Below, piece after piece: positions 20,254-32,599 of a DNA stretch of 64,000 nt. The notes beneath the pieces are model-generated. The model was given only the letters and a program-made list of their open reading frames with translations. It searched no databases and was not told where the DNA came from. Both the position numbers and the translations under genes were made by a program. Every line of letters begins with the position of its first letter. Within the stretch, counting starts at the first letter, position 1. The stretch comes from Pachysolen tannophilus NRRL Y-2460 (lineage: Eukaryota; Ascomycota; Pichiomycetes; Alaninales; Pachysolenaceae): contig KV454011.1 in NCBI GenBank assembly GCA_001661245.1, positions 220,525-284,524 on the forward strand. The letters are read 5' to 3'.

Positions 20254-21124
20254 ACTTTTTTTTTTTTTTTTTTTCTTCTTTTTATTATATTGTTTTAACT
20301 AAGACAGACAGATGGATAAACTTTTTTACTGAAGCCGATGGAACTTGAATGATCCCTTATTTTTCTTTCTTAAATGTTTGAATGTCTAGTTATAATAATG
20401 GAAAACTAAATTTTTTTTTTTGTAAAAACTTGTTTTCTTTTCTTTATTGAGTTCAATGTTAGCAAACATTTTCAAGTCATGCAAATGTAGAGCATGATAT
20501 TATCTGCTATCTTTTCTGCTATGTAAACAATTTTTCAAGATGTTTTTTCAGATTGAAAAGACGGTAAACCATACCCAAAACAAATAGTGAAACTAAAATG
20601 GAATTTTAAATTTTACAAAGTAGAGCATATTTTGAAATTGAGAACTTTTACAAAAACTCTGAATATAATCAATAAATTTTTAAAATTATAGATCAATAAC
20701 TTAACAGTTCTGTTTTCCTTTTGTTTTTTTTTTTCCCAGAAACTTACAAACAAAACACAAATCTGAGCTATTATATACTCTATTCTACTCTACTTTGCTT
20801 TAAAAATTAAAGGTTTATGAATAAATATTAATTGAAAGTAAGGAAATAGAGGGGGTAACAACCCCCTTTTTTTTATTTCAAATAGTAGTGCTCCATCTAC
20901 TAATTGAAACCCATCAAAATTGGTAGAATTCACTTAAAAATCTTAAGAATTTATACCTTAATTACCGTGGCGGCGAGTGGCGACAAAACCAAAGATGAAG
21001 CCGGTCCTACAGCAACAATAACAATTACTACAATCAGTTCTTAATTATTCTCTTTACCTTCATTAAAAGACAACTAATATACAATATCACTAAGAGAAAA
21101 ACGATATATACCCTCAATAAATAG

Positions 21125-21158
<34 letters not shown>

Positions 21159-21279
21159 GAGCTTAGTAAGAAGAAAAAAATAAAAAAAAAAAAACACAAA
21201 GAATCATTATAATTGAAACGAAACAAAACCCAATCCATCAAAAATAAAACGAAAAAAAAATTCAACACGAGAAACTTTT
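20254..21279. other. 1.0-kb region between tRNA-Thr and H2B
   Basis: No ORF or recognisable RNA gene. It holds long T- and A-runs. A GGGGG/CCCCC hairpin followed by T8 lies at 20850-20873. The 3' ends of tRNA-Thr (left) and H2B (right, poly-A tract near 21125-21152) define its edges. Confidence 0.5.
20850..20873. other. G5/C5 hairpin followed by T8
   Basis: GGGGG-TAACAA-CCCCC followed by eight T residues in otherwise AT-rich, gene-free DNA. It looks like the end of a small non-coding transcript or a Pol III-type stop, but there is no evidence for a transcript. Confidence 0.3.
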
Positions 21280-21675
21280 TTAAGCTGAAGTGGATGATGA
21301 GTATTTTGTGACAGCACGAGTACCTTCAGAAACAGCATGTTTAGCCAATTCACCTGGTAAAATCAATCTAACAGCAGTTTGGATTTCTCTAGCAGAAATA
21401 GTAGATTTCTTATTATAAGCAGCCAATTTAGAAGCTTCTGAAGCAATTCTTTCAAAAATATCATTAACAAACGAATTCATAATCGACATTGCCTTTTGTG
21501 AAATACCAGTATCTGGGTGAGTTTGTTTTAAAACTTTGTAAATATATGATGAATAAGTTTCCTTTCTTGTCTTGGTTCTCTTTTTCAGATCTCCACCAGT
21601 AGCAGTTTTCTTAGCAGCTGGTTTCTTTTCAGCTGGTGCTTTAGAAGCAGGTTTCTTTTCAGCTTTTGGTGCCAT
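21280..21675 (-). CDS. HTB1: Histone H2B
   Basis: Core histone of 131 aa. The basic Lys/Ala/Pro-rich tail (residues 1-38) is followed by the histone fold from about 40 to 120, with [22 protein letters not shown] and the C-terminal helix [16 protein letters not shown]. The C-terminal lysine in AVTKY is the conserved ubiquitylation site. It is divergent from H2A, the usual yeast arrangement, which gives coordinated S-phase expression. The copy number (1 or 2) cannot be told from this window. Confidence 0.97.
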   Translation of the reverse strand: MAPKAEKKPASKAPAEKKPAAKKTATGGDLKKRTKTRKETYSSYIYKVLKQTHPDTGISQKAMSIMNSFVNDIFERIASEASKLAAYNKKSTISAREIQTAVRLILPGELAKHAVSEGTRAVTKYSSSTSA

Positions 21676-22636
21676 TGTTTAATGATTATTTAGTAATTGA
21701 TTAACAAATTTTTAAAAAAGGGAAAAAACTTAAAAAAAAAAAGTGAATTTTTTAAGTGAATTTAATCCTGTAAATTGGAATGATGATGGAAAAGAAACAA
21801 ATTTTTAAAAATAAAAAATCGATTCATCAGTGGGATAATCTAATCTTTTTATATCATTTGGTAAAGTATAAGCCGCTAAAACGTTCTTATACGTCTTATG
21901 CAGATATAATTGGTGAGAATCATTTTTTTTAATGTTGTAATAGGTTAAAAAACCAGCAAAATTCAGCAAAACATAACAAAGAAAACAAAAAAATATATAA
22001 ACAAACAACAACAACACGACTAAAAAATTAAAATTAAAGTAAAAAACAACTTTTATCATATAAAAATAGGACGTGTAAATTTGAGAATATGCAAAAGATC
22101 AGTATAGAATTTACTCAGTTGTAAAATGCATAACTATGATGTACAAAGATAAACACTAGGGCGCTTACGTGTAAAACACAGTACCACGTAATCGAAATCA
22201 AAACAAAGAAAAATAAATATAAATAAATAAAAATAAATAAACAAAACAGAAAAAACATTTTATTGGCTGAATAGCGCTCAAATGTGTAAATGCCATCACT
22301 GGCAATGGTAAACAGTTTTCCTGAAATTCATACATTGTTATTTATTTTGTTTGTTTGTTTGTTTTGATTAGTTGGTTGTTTCGTTATTACGTTATAAATT
22401 TTTGTAAAATTGGCATTATCTACACTACTGGTTTATTATTTTATTTTTATTTTTTTTTAGTTTTCGCCATTTGGTAAAGATTATAAAAAGCCCACAGAAT
22501 CCGTTGCTTAATAAAAGAATTACTTCCTTTTTTTTCTTTTCCAACATCGATTGTTTAAACATCAATAAATTCAGAAAAAAGTTTCACTTTTTTTTTTGTC
22601 TTCTTTTTCTTTTAATCAAATTTATAATTAATCATA
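21676..22636. promoter_or_regulatory. Divergent H2B/H2A promoter
   Basis: 961 bp shared by the two histone genes. The same 9-mer TATAAAAAG appears for each gene: at 22482-22490 for H2A, and on the minus strand at 21845-21853 for H2B. Each is 145-170 bp 5' of its ATG. GCGC-containing elements lie near 22161 and 22273. An 84-codon minus-strand frame (21805-22059) overlaps the H2B TATA box and is taken as spurious. Confidence 0.65.
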
Positions 22637-23032
22637 ATGTCAGGTGGTAAAGGTGGTAAAGCCGGTTCATCAGCTAAGGCTTCAACTTCAAGATCAGCAA
22701 AAGCTGGTTTAACTTTCCCAGTCGGTAGAGTTCATAGATTATTAAGAAAGGGTAACTATGCTCAAAGAATTGGTTCTGGTGCTCCAGTTTATTTAACTTC
22801 TGTATTAGAATATTTAGCTGCTGAAATCTTGGAATTGGCCGGTAATGCTGCTAGAGATAATAAAAAATCAAGAATTATTCCAAGACATTTACAATTAGCT
22901 ATTAGAAATGATGAAGAATTAAACAAATTATTGGGTCATGTTACCATTGCTCAAGGTGGTGTCTTACCAAACATTCACCAAACCTTGTTACCAAAGAAAA
23001 CCGGTAAGGCTAAAGCTTCTCAAGAATTATAA
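22637..23032 (+). CDS. HTA1: Histone H2A
   Basis: Core histone of 131 aa with the histone fold from about residue 18 to 100 ([20 protein letters not shown]-type start, here [17 protein letters not shown]). It has the acidic-patch residues of [10 protein letters not shown] and ends in SQEL, so Ser128 is the Mec1/Tel1 damage phosphorylation site. It is canonical rather than H2A.Z: it keeps the H2A docking sequence and the SQ motif. The partner gene H2B is divergent. Confidence 0.97.
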   Translation: MSGGKGGKAGSSAKASTSRSAKAGLTFPVGRVHRLLRKGNYAQRIGSGAPVYLTSVLEYLAAEILELAGNAARDNKKSRIIPRHLQLAIRNDEELNKLLGHVTIAQGGVLPNIHQTLLPKKTGKAKASQEL

Positions 23033-23403
23033 GTTAATTTAATTTTATATTTTGGGGTTCCTTTTTTTTTATTTTCATAAGTGCGTGGTTGCTTTTACTT
23101 TTAGTTTTCGTTTTTTAATGAGTTTTTGAATTCGGTCTTGTCTCTGCTTTTTTTTTTTTTTTTCTTTTTTTTTTATTATTTTATTTTACTTCTTTTTTAT
23201 TTTAATGATGGAAATTAAGTAAATATTTGTATAATAGGTTCATACATTTAATTGAATGTATATGATTTCACTTTGATATATTAATTGTTGTAGTTATTGT
23301 ATTGTTATTATCAAGTTATCTTATATAGTTAACTCTACTTTTATTCAATTTCTATTGTCTTATCTATATACATGAAACCTATAAATTATTTATCATTATA
23401 TCA
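23033..23403. other. H2A-MSD1 convergent intergenic region
   Basis: 3' ends of two convergent genes. T-runs lie near 23150-23175 and there is no gene. Confidence 0.6.
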
Positions 23404-25593
23404 TTATTCTAATTTTTTGATGTGATATTCTTGTAGGGTGATATCACTAACATCGCTAGGACTATTGACAACGGCATCAGCACCTGTTTTTGTCTTGGGA
23501 AAGGCAACAACGTCCCTTATACTTTCCGAGTTTAATAGCATTGCACACATTCTATCAAAACCTATAGCTAATCCAGCATGTGGTGGACATCCAATATCAA
23601 AAGCATTTAATAAATGACCAAATAATTGTTGGTAATTACCAATTTTTAAAATGTTATTAAAGATATATTTCTGTAAACTTGTATCGTGAATTCTTCTTGA
23701 ACCTCCTCCTAATTCAACCCCATTAATAACTAAATCGTAATGTTCACCATGGACTTTTAATGGATTAGTAGATAATAAATCATAGTCCTTTGGATTACAC
23801 ATCGTAAATGGATGATGTGTGGAAGTTAAATTATAGTAGTTATAAACGGGATACCCATTACTATCGGTTTCTGATATTTCTAAAGGTGAAAATAATGGGA
23901 AATCAACAATCCATGATGCTACAAAGACATCTTTAGGTTTCACTGATTCAGTTATATCTTTGTTTTCAAAGTTTAAAAGTTTTCTTCTCCATTTAGTTGG
24001 ATAAGCTTCAATTGATAATTGTCTGAATCTACCTAAAGGAGTAGGGTTTTCATAAGGGAGTTTTGATCTCGTTGAACCTGCAATTATATCTCCTTTTTGT
24101 AAATTCAATTCTAAAATTAATTTTTGCAATTTAGTATTTGATTCAAATTTAACAATTTTTTCAAAATTCTTGTACCAATTTAAACAATCTTGATCTGATT
24201 CAATAGATACTGAAATAGGAATTCTTGATTTATAATTTTGAGCATCAAATAATGATGTTTGTGTTTCTTTTGTATTATTGAATGCATTTCTTAAGATACA
24301 AATTTCGAAAATTGGGAATTCTTCCAGTTTTTCTCCTATGACTTTAACACCATACTCTTCAAAAGTTAAAGGTTTAAAAGTTAAACCACTTCTTAAATCG
24401 GGTTTATCAATACCAAAATTTTCCAATGCTTTCAAATAAGGTATTTTTGTGAAATTATCATTCAGATCCAAGTGATTTACTTTTATTAAATCACCATCTT
24501 TATTTAATTTGAAAAAATTTAAATTTCGAACATCTTGCCAAACATTTTTAACAACTTGTTCAACATTTAACATCACATCTTCTGCATTACTAAAGGCCAA
24601 TTCCATATCTACCTGAGTAAATTCTGGTTGTCTATCTTTCCTTAAATCTTCATCTCTAAAACATTTTGCAATCTGATAATATTTATTCACACCACTTGCC
24701 ATTAATAGTTGTTTATACTGTTGTGGTGATTGGGGTAAAGCATAAAATTGTCTTGGTTTCCTTGTAGGAACTAAAAACTCTCTAGCACCTTCAGGAGTTG
24801 ATTTAAATAATAATGGAGTTTCAATTTCAATGAAATTTAAAAGATTTAACGTTTTTCTAACTATACTAGCAGTTTTAGATCTTAATTTCAATGCATCTTG
24901 ATAATATTTTGAACGTAATTGTAAATAGCGTAAATTAGCTGGGAAATCTGAATTTTTTTTAATAGTTTCCAATAATTTTGAAGGTAAATCATTAGACTTA
25001 TTCAATATGTTATACTCTTTTAAGATTAAATCCCATTTACAATCTGTATCTTGCTGTTTAACTTGATTTTTAGCTTCCCTTCTTATAGCAATAGTTCCTG
25101 TAACACTTATAGCATCTTCTAAAAAAGCAGTTTTCAAAAATTCCAAACATTTTTTAGAAGAATCTTCTGAGGCAAGAAGTTGAGTAATATCTCCATTACC
25201 ATCTCTTAATTCCCCAAATATTAACTTTTTGGAAACTTTCCTAGGTTTCCTACTAATCCAACCGTTTAATGTTACTTCTTTACCTATTAATTCATCTAGC
25301 TGTGAAGTTATCTCTTGCACTGTATGAGTTTTTTTCTTAAAAATAACTATAAAATTGTAAAAAAGTTAGTTTGTTTATTTCACATTATTAACTGGAATTT
25401 AATTACCAATTATCATTAACATACATTTCCTCAAAAGATTATCTTTATCTGGTAACTCGGTTTCCAAAGCATTTTTTGAATTAAAAGTTGTTCTTGACAA
25501 AGAAAAATTCCTAAACCTCAAAGACAACAATACAAAACATTTTGAATTAGAACCATATTTTTTTAAACACCTGATATTTCTGGCCAACATCAT
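23404..25593 (-). CDS. MSD1: Mitochondrial aspartyl-tRNA synthetase (one intron)
   Basis: Class IIb synthetase that charges mitochondrial tRNA-Asp. Exon 1 is 25425-25593 and exon 2 is 23404-25346. The 78-nt intron (25347-25424) has donor GTATGT, branch ACTAAC (plus-strand GTTAGT near 25366) and acceptor ATAG. Splicing joins an Arg/Ser-rich mitochondrial presequence (MMLARNIRCLKKYG...) to KKKTHTVQEI, the equivalent of the family's RTHTCGEL block. The OB-fold anticodon domain (about 65-170) and class II core follow, with motif 2 near FRDEDLRKDRQPEFTQ and motif 3 GLAIGFDRM. The spliced protein has 703 aa (S. cerevisiae 658). Without the intron the ORF would lack both an ATG start and a presequence. 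Confidence 0.93.
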
Positions 25594-25858
25594 TTCTTCT
25601 TCTTCGAAAAAAAAAAATGCCCTCCCAGAAATCACCAATAAATGGTCAAACAATTGTTGAAAACTTGAGTTCAATCTACTTATTTTATAGAGGTATTAAA
25701 TATTATTATGTACTTAATCGTTCGATCTCATCTGCAGAGAAAGTGAAAAAAAAAAAAAAAACGAAATTTTTCAGTAAAAAACGATATTAATCAGATAGTT
25801 AAATTGATTTTTTGTATTAAATTATTCTATTCTAATATACAGGTGTTGTGATTTCTTT

Positions 25859-27197
25859 TTAATGTTGACCGTCATGAGCAGCAGGTTCCAAATTTCCTTC
25901 ATCTATGTCCATTTTTTCTTCGTTTTCATTTTCATTTTCGATTTCGTTTTCGTGTTCGATTTCAACAGCTACTGGGGTATCGTCTCTACTACTTTTCAAG
26001 TCTTCAGTGTCTTGTTTCAAATCTCCATTTGCAATCAAATTATCTCTTTTCGATTTGATGAAATTCTCGTTCAAGTCCCATACTTCTAGATTACCATTCA
26101 TTGAAACGGCAGCTAGAATTTTACCTCCATCGAATGTATCAATTTGTAATACTGGAGATTTTTGATGCTCGTCACCTTTAATCTTCAAGATATTCAAGAT
26201 TTCCTTTGTTTGTAAATTCCAAATATAAATGTTACCATTATCAGATCCTGACAGGATTAGTGGTATATATTCATTAGAAGTTATGAATCTTGTACCACAA
26301 GTATATTTTTCGCAAACAATTGTCTTTTTAGTCTTTAATATTTTGGAATTCATATTATCTAGACCACTACCCTTAGAGCCATCATTATTTCCATCATCAT
26401 TCTTGACTTGTTCTCCTTCACCAATAAAAGTCTTTACTACTTTATTATTCATATAATCCCATAATCTAATGGAACCATCTAATGTACTTGCCAAGATATA
26501 TTTCCCATTTGGTGAAAATCTAACATAACTAACGGGGAAACTTGATCCACCACTATACTCATAGATTAAAGTCTTTAAACATTGACCAGATTCTGTATCA
26601 AATAACCTAATTAAACCATCAAAACTTGCACTTACTATAATAGTACCATCCCAGCTTACATCCAATGAAGAAATAGGATCTGAATGTGCTGATAAAGTTT
26701 TCAAACATTTCCCCCTCAAGACATCCCAAATTCTTATAGCTTCATCTGAAGATCCACTTATTAATAAATTCCCCTTGTAATTAAATTCAAGACAAGTTAT
26801 ATGATACGTATGACCTTTTAATATTCTAATACATTTACCATATTCCACTGACCAAATTATTATTGTTTCATCGTCAGATGCAGATGCAATATATTTTGAA
26901 TCTGGTGACCAACAAATATCTGAAACCCCTTTTGAATGACCTTTTAAACTTTTCTCAAAATTACCAGTCTTAAGATCCCATATCTTGATCAACTTATCAG
27001 AAGCTAATAATTTTCAGTTAGTATTTAGTATTTACGAAAAAAAAAAATTTATTAATTTAAACAAATTACTTACAACCTGTAGCAATATATTTACCATTTG
27101 GACTCAATTTAACTGAAGTAGTAAACTCATCATGAATTTTATCCAATGAATACCTCCTTATATACAATTTCCCTAGATCTATATTATCCAATGTCAT
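25859..27197 (-). CDS. SWD3: COMPASS subunit Swd3 (WDR5-like), one intron
   Basis: WD40 propeller of the Set1/COMPASS H3K4 methyltransferase. Exon 1 is 27074-27197 and exon 2 is 25859-27003. The 70-nt intron (27004-27073) has donor GTAAGT, TACTAAC (plus-strand GTTAGTA at 27017-27023) and acceptor TTAG. Splicing completes the first blade across the junction (ATG-SSDKLIKIWDL), giving 422 aa. Repeats such as SASDDETIIIW, SGSSDEAIRIWDV, LSAHSDPISSLD and RFSPNGKYIL closely resemble WDR5. An acidic Glu/Asn-rich C-terminal tail of about 65 residues is extra relative to S. cerevisiae Swd3 (315 aa). Confidence 0.9.
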
Positions 27198-27392
27198 ATC
27201 TTGGTATTGGTATTATATCATATATATATATATATATTTAATTAGTAGTTGTAGTTGTAGAAATTAAACGCCCTGTTAAATTTTTCCATTTTTAAAGTGG
27301 CAATTTAAATAAATTAATATTGAAATTTTTATATTTATATTTATATATTAATACAACAAGGAGTAGGAGTAGAGCAATTGAATAAGTGAAGA

Positions 27393-27940
27393 ATGGTATG
27401 TTTGATACTAGTGGGAGAGATTTTATTTATGAATTGATTAATTTTTAAAGGATTGGTTACTAACGGTTTGATTTGGTTTTTTTTTTTAATTTATTATTAT
27501 AGTCATTGAGGTTAGTTCCAGAGAATGATTTTCATTCAAAAGTAGATTCGGTGAAATTTGGTGAAGCTGCACCATCTGCACCAGCATTACAAGATATCTT
27601 GAGAGCAAAACAAGGTCCTCTTTCTATTGCATCGCAAGTCAATGGGAGACATCCTTTGGAATCAAGAATTAAAAATTGGGAAGAAACAGAACAAAATATG
27701 AAAATGGAACAATATAGACGTATTTTTGGCGCTGGTGAGCCAATCAAGAGAAAGATGGATTTATCTATTGTTGAAAGTACAGATTTTAAACCTTCTGTAT
27801 TAGGTGGTTCTTCCAATATTCATAAGAATATATTACTAAATAAAGATTCTACAATTGATTGGGAAGATATTTATGATGGATTTGAAACAAAAAATCATAT
27901 GGATTACCATTCTGAATTAGAAAAAAAAATGGGAATCTAA
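27393..27940 (+). CDS. UMP1: Proteasome maturation factor Ump1 (ATG-only first exon)
   Basis: Chaperone of 20S proteasome assembly that is degraded on maturation. Exon 1 is only the ATG (27393-27395). The intron is 27396-27502 (donor GTATGT, TACTAAC at 27458-27464, acceptor TATAG). Exon 2 is 27503-27940. The 146-aa product starts MSLRLVPENDF and contains the family core HPLESRIKNWEET, MEQYRRIFGAGEPIKRKM and ILLNKDSTIDWEDIY (S. cerevisiae 148 aa). A PACE-like AGTGGCAAT (7 of 9 to GGTGGCAAA) lies at 27296-27304 in the promoter shared with SWD3. Confidence 0.95.
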
Positions 27941-28538
27941 TAACGGAAATTAAACTAAAAAGAGACCCAAATTTTTGAGATGGTCTAAATAGGTTGAATG
28001 AAAACAAACAAATTTAATTAAATTTATATAATTTTTTAACTTGGTTTATTTTAATTCCAACCCGCAAATTTAAGTCCAACCGCTTTGTAGAAAACACTGA
28101 TGGAAACCACAAAGACTCTTTTCTACCTATTACAATCTCTAATACAGTTTCTAATACACTTGTTGTAATTGTCATTGTAATCGTCAACATAACACCCTGC
28201 ATCATCTTAACAACTCACACCATCGCATAAACCCCACACCACTCACACCACTGGTACCAACAAGTCGTGCACTTAAAACACAAAATATTTTTTTTTAAAA
28301 TTTTTTTTTTTTTTTTGTTTTTTTTTTTCGATTCGATTTTTTCTTCTTTTCTTTTAATAAATTTTTAGTGTTTTTTAATTATTTTAAATTTTATTAAATC
28401 ATTTAAAAAGAAGAATTTTTTTTTTTTTTTAAATTTATTAAAATATAAAAAGATATAAATTCAGAGAGGTGAATATATTTATTAAGCTATTAATCGCTAA
28501 AGAAAATTATTAATAAAAGAAAGAAATATTATTTAATT
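27941..28538. other. UMP1-SMY2 intergenic region
   Basis: 598 bp, extremely T-rich between 28289 and 28430, with no gene. It holds the promoter and leader of the GYF gene. Confidence 0.6.
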
Positions 28539-31500
28539 ATGTCACAATCGTTTGGCCCAGCATGGTAAGTAGTAAAATCTTTTAAATTTTTTTTTTTGTC
28601 TCATCGCACAAATACAAAATATAAAAAATACAAATACAAAATATACAAATTACAAATTACAAAATACAATATACAAAATACAAAATTAAATAAAAAATTT
28701 TTCAAAGACCTTTAAAAGATTTTATTATTATGGTAGTTACTAACAATTTGATAATTTATTTAAATTTTGATTATAGGATGCGTCCAAAGAATTCCGAATC
28801 TGGTAGTAATAGTGTTAATGATAATTTAGGTTATCATTTGTATCAAGATAAGGAAAAAGATTTAAAGGTGAAAAATTCTTCATCATGGACTTCTTCTACA
28901 GGGTTGGTTTCTATAGATCATGGAAATGGACATCTGAATGGGAATGGAAACGGGAATATGAATATGAATATGAATGGGCATATGAATGGGAATATTAATG
29001 TGAATGGACATCTGAATATTGGTGAGGGTATTGTTTCTGGTGCAGTGTTTCCCTCTCGCCAGTCAACAGTGACTCCTGCGTTGAGTATTTCAGATACTAT
29101 TAATACGTTATCTGTACCAAATAGTCCTACTAATAATGCTTATATTAAGCATAAATTGAAAAATATTTCTGAAATACCAGTTATTCAAGGTAGTAACAAA
29201 TATTCCATGGAAGAAATGTTTAATGTTTGGTATAAATTGAAATCACAACAAGAAATTGTAGTTGATAAATCTTTTTTAGATGATAAAGATCAAGAAGAGT
29301 TGAAAAAATATCGTTCTAGTGATCCTGAAAATGAAATCTTACATTTAGAAATTGCAAGGGAAAAATTGAATAAAAAAGTAGACTCTGATATAACCTTGAG
29401 TCGATTGGAAATTAATGATGATACAAACTCTTCTAATCTTGCTCAAGTAGTTGCCCTTCCTGAAAAAAATGGGTTACTGCAACATCAGCAACTGCAACAG
29501 CAGCAGCAGCAGCAGCAGCAAATTCCTATTGACAATATTAATTCTTGGTCTACAACTGGTGCTATTGGTGGCTCTTTAAACCATGGCTCTTTAAACCAAC
29601 AACCAGCTTCACAATCTGCATTCTTGAATATCTTGTCATCCCAGAAAAATTTCCAAGACCCACATCAGCAGCATCAAACTCAGCAGCCGAATCAACAGCC
29701 GACTCAGCCGACTCAACAGACTCAGCAGCCAATAGGTGCACCACCAGGGATTAATGCGATTCATCAGGCAACACCATCACCATTGCTAGCACCGCAACAA
29801 ATTAACTGGATCTATTTGGATGCTACCGGTAATGAACAAGGACCTTTTGATGGAACTATGATGCAAAATTGGTATGCTGCTAATTACCTTCAACCAGATT
29901 TGAAATTGAGAAGGTACGAGGAATCACAGTTCAAGACTTTGTCAGATTTGATCAATTTGGTTGGAAACTTTCAAACTCCATTTTTAATTCCGTTACCTGA
30001 TTTGAAATATCAACAGCAACAGCAGCAACAGCAGCAACAGCATCACCACCAGAACCAGAACCAGAACCAGAGCCAGCACCAGCAGGGCTCGTCTACCTTG
30101 ATGAATGTCGGGAACAGAAACAGTAATGGTGGCGCAATTGAGGCTCCTGATAGTATGCAAATTCCTCAAAGCGTGGGCTCATCTTGGTTACCTCAGTCGA
30201 ATCCTACAGCAGATTTTTTGAACCAGCGTTCACAATCTCCATTCTCGAATAATGTTTCCTCTCCAATTATTGGTGGAGGTGCTTCTTCTAATCCTTCAAT
30301 TGCATTTGGATTAAACGGTACCAGAGTTGGAGGCATTGGTGGTGTTGACACACTGCATTCTTTTATTAGTTTGCCTTCACAGTCGCAATTTCAGGCACAA
30401 CCGCAAATACTGCCTCAGTCTATTCAACCTGTTCAATCAACTCAATCAGTTCCTCATGCTATTCAGCAATTTACCGCTGGTAATGAAATTATTAATGGAG
30501 TTTCCGGCAATGTTGATATTGGCAACAAAAACTCCAAACAGGCTAACGATGACACTCGTGCTACTACTGTTTTCACAAATACTCATGATGATGGCAAATT
30601 GAAATCTCAAGTCATTGAAACTCAAGAACAAATCCAAGAAGGTTTAAGATCAGATAAACAACAAGATCAATCACCTGCACCTACACAGTCACAGTCACAG
30701 TCACAGTCACTGCCACTGCCACTGCCAATGACACCGAAATTAGCGTCTTGGGCAGCTTCTTCTTCAACAGCATCTCAACAAAAAAAATTGACTCTTGAAG
30801 AAATTCAACTGCAAGAAGCATCAGAAGCTTTGAGAAGAGAAGAAATCAAAAAGAAATTAGAACTTGAAAGAAATAATACCCTGATTCCAAAAGTTGCTTC
30901 TCCTGAAGAAAGATCAGCTTTGCCAAAGACTGCATCTTGGGCTAGTACTACAGTTACCACTCCTGTTAAACCAAAAAAGACATTAGCAGATATTCAAAAG
31001 GAAGAAGCAGAGGCAGCAGCTGATGCAACAAGAAGAGCATCTGCTTCACGTTTACCACTGACAAATTTGGCCAGCAAACTTGCAGAATCAAAACCTATGT
31101 CTTTTGCAAATGCTCTTGGAAGTGGTAGTGGTAGTCTGCCTTCGCCTTGGACAGTTGTAACTAAAAAAACTCCTTTACCAAAAGCTGTTTCCAAGACAAC
31201 AGTTCCAGGAGCATTGCATTTAGCGACAAAACTGACAACTCCATCTTTATTGAGATCAGTTTCATCTTCGGCATCTTCTGCCCCTTCAGCAATCAAACCA
31301 GCCACTCATGGTTTAACCACCGGATTTAGTTCTGCTGCATCTTCACCTACAACATCAAAGACCAATCCACGTGATGAATTTTTTGTATGGTGTCGTAACC
31401 AACTTTCTCAATTGAATAATGGTGTAAAGAAGGAAGATGTTCTTTCCATTATGGTTCAATTACCAACCGGTTCTGAATCTCAAGAAATTATTGCGGATAC

Positions 31501-31738
31501 TATTTACTCCAATAGTTCAACAATGGATGGTAGGAAATTTGCTTCTGAATTTATGAAGAGGAAAATTCTGTTTGAAAAAAGCATTCCACCAAATGTTGAT
31601 TTTTCTTGGGGTGAAGAGTTGTACAGAACTGCTCATAATTTAGGTGATTCCAATAATGATCAAAGTAATGGCTGGGATAATGCATTCAAAGTTGTTTCAA
31701 AAAAAAACAAAAAACGTGCTACAAACAAAGAGTTTTAA
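28539..31738 (+). CDS. SMY2: GYF-domain protein (Smy2/Syh1-like), one intron
   Basis: Adaptor that binds proline-rich ligands through a GYF domain; relatives act in mRNA and COPII-linked functions and ribosome-associated mRNA quality control. Exon 1 is 28539-28564 and exon 2 is 28777-31738. The 212-nt intron (28565-28776) has donor GTAAGT, TACTAAC at 28738-28744 and acceptor TATAG. The product has 995 aa and begins MSQSFGPAWMRPKNSESG. The GYF domain is near residues 351-400 (INWIYLDATGNEQGPF, then MMQNWYAANYL). Poly-Gln and Asn-rich tracts occur throughout, and a helical Glu/Lys-rich segment is near 690-760. S. cerevisiae has two paralogues (Smy2, Syh1), and I cannot separate them here. Confidence 0.88.
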
Positions 31739-31915
31739 TCATAAAATGCTGCTCAAAGCTAACGGTTGTGATTTGAATGGAGATTCTATACAGCATATAT
31801 TCTAAATAACATGAAGTTTACTTATTCATTACAGTTTTTCTTTCTTTTACTTGTAACCCTAGGCTTATTAGCAATACAACGGAGAATAAAATTTTAAAAT
31901 ATCTTATTATTAATT

Positions 31916-32599
31916 TTATTGTTTTTTCCCATTTTTTTGTTTTAAGATTTTTTCCTCAGCGATATCACCAGCGATTCCCCATTCCGTTAACAAATCTTCT
32001 TTTCTATTATCCAAAACATTTAATCTTCTTCTCAATGCTTCATTGAAAGTAACTTCTTGGCATACTTGAAAAAATACTTGCCCCCATCCTTTTTTGATAG
32101 TTTCCAGTTCAATGGCAATTTCCTTAAATTCTAACTCGTTTAATTTTTGATCAATCCCAAAAGATTCAAAACACTCATCACCTATGGCACCCTTTTGATA
32201 TAAAGTATTGATATAAACTTCACTTTCTTTTATTTTAAACATTCTCTTAAATGCTTCTGAACCTCTTCTTATCAATGCTGCTTTCAACACTTTTTCATTT
32301 GGTTTTGGTTGTGAATTTTTCAATTGTATATATAACTCTTTTGAAAGATTTTCTGGGAAAATAGATTTGGTACGTGTTAATTTATTAAATTTTCTCCTTC
32401 TATAAAATATAGAAAAACTTATTAAGATGGCTATTAATACTGAAAAATAAATGATTGGGGTGTAAATTGAAATTCTTATAAATTGAGGTTTTGTTTGTTC
32501 ATCACTTGTGGAATTGAAAAATGTTTGATTGAAAGTTTCATCGTAACTCTTTTCGTAATCAAATTCACTTTCTGAATTGAAACTATCCTCTTTGTCCAT
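31916..32599 (-). CDS. SEC66: ER translocation subunit Sec66 (Sec71)
   Basis: Non-essential subunit of the Sec63 complex in post-translational import into the ER. It has a short acidic N-terminus and one membrane helix at about residues 47-70 (IYTPIIYFSVLI...), then a cytosolic domain with VLKAALIRRGSEA, LYQKGAIGDE and GWGQVFFQVCQE, matching the Sec66 family. Length is 227 aa from the ATG at 32599 (S. cerevisiae 206). A longer frame starts at a TTG and was not used. A consensus GTAAGT and a CTAG upstream on this strand could mark a 5'UTR intron, but no in-frame coding exon results. Confidence 0.92.
   Translation of the reverse strand: MDKEDSFNSESEFDYEKSYDETFNQTFFNSTSDEQTKPQFIRISIYTPIIYFSVLIAILISFSIFYRRRKFNKLTRTKSIFPENLSKELYIQLKNSQPKPNEKVLKAALIRRGSEAFKRMFKIKESEVYINTLYQKGAIGDECFESFGIDQKLNELEFKEIAIELETIKKGWGQVFFQVCQEVTFNEALRRRLNVLDNRKEDLLTEWGIAGDIAEEKILKQKNGKKQ

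Noticed and set aside
21805-22059. 84-codon hydrophobic frame in the H2B/H2A promoter
   Set aside because: It overlaps the H2B TATA box and consists of AT-biased Phe/Leu/Val codons.
28014-28205. Minus-strand frame between UMP1 and the GYF gene
   Set aside because: Short, repetitive Thr/Ile codons, no similarity.
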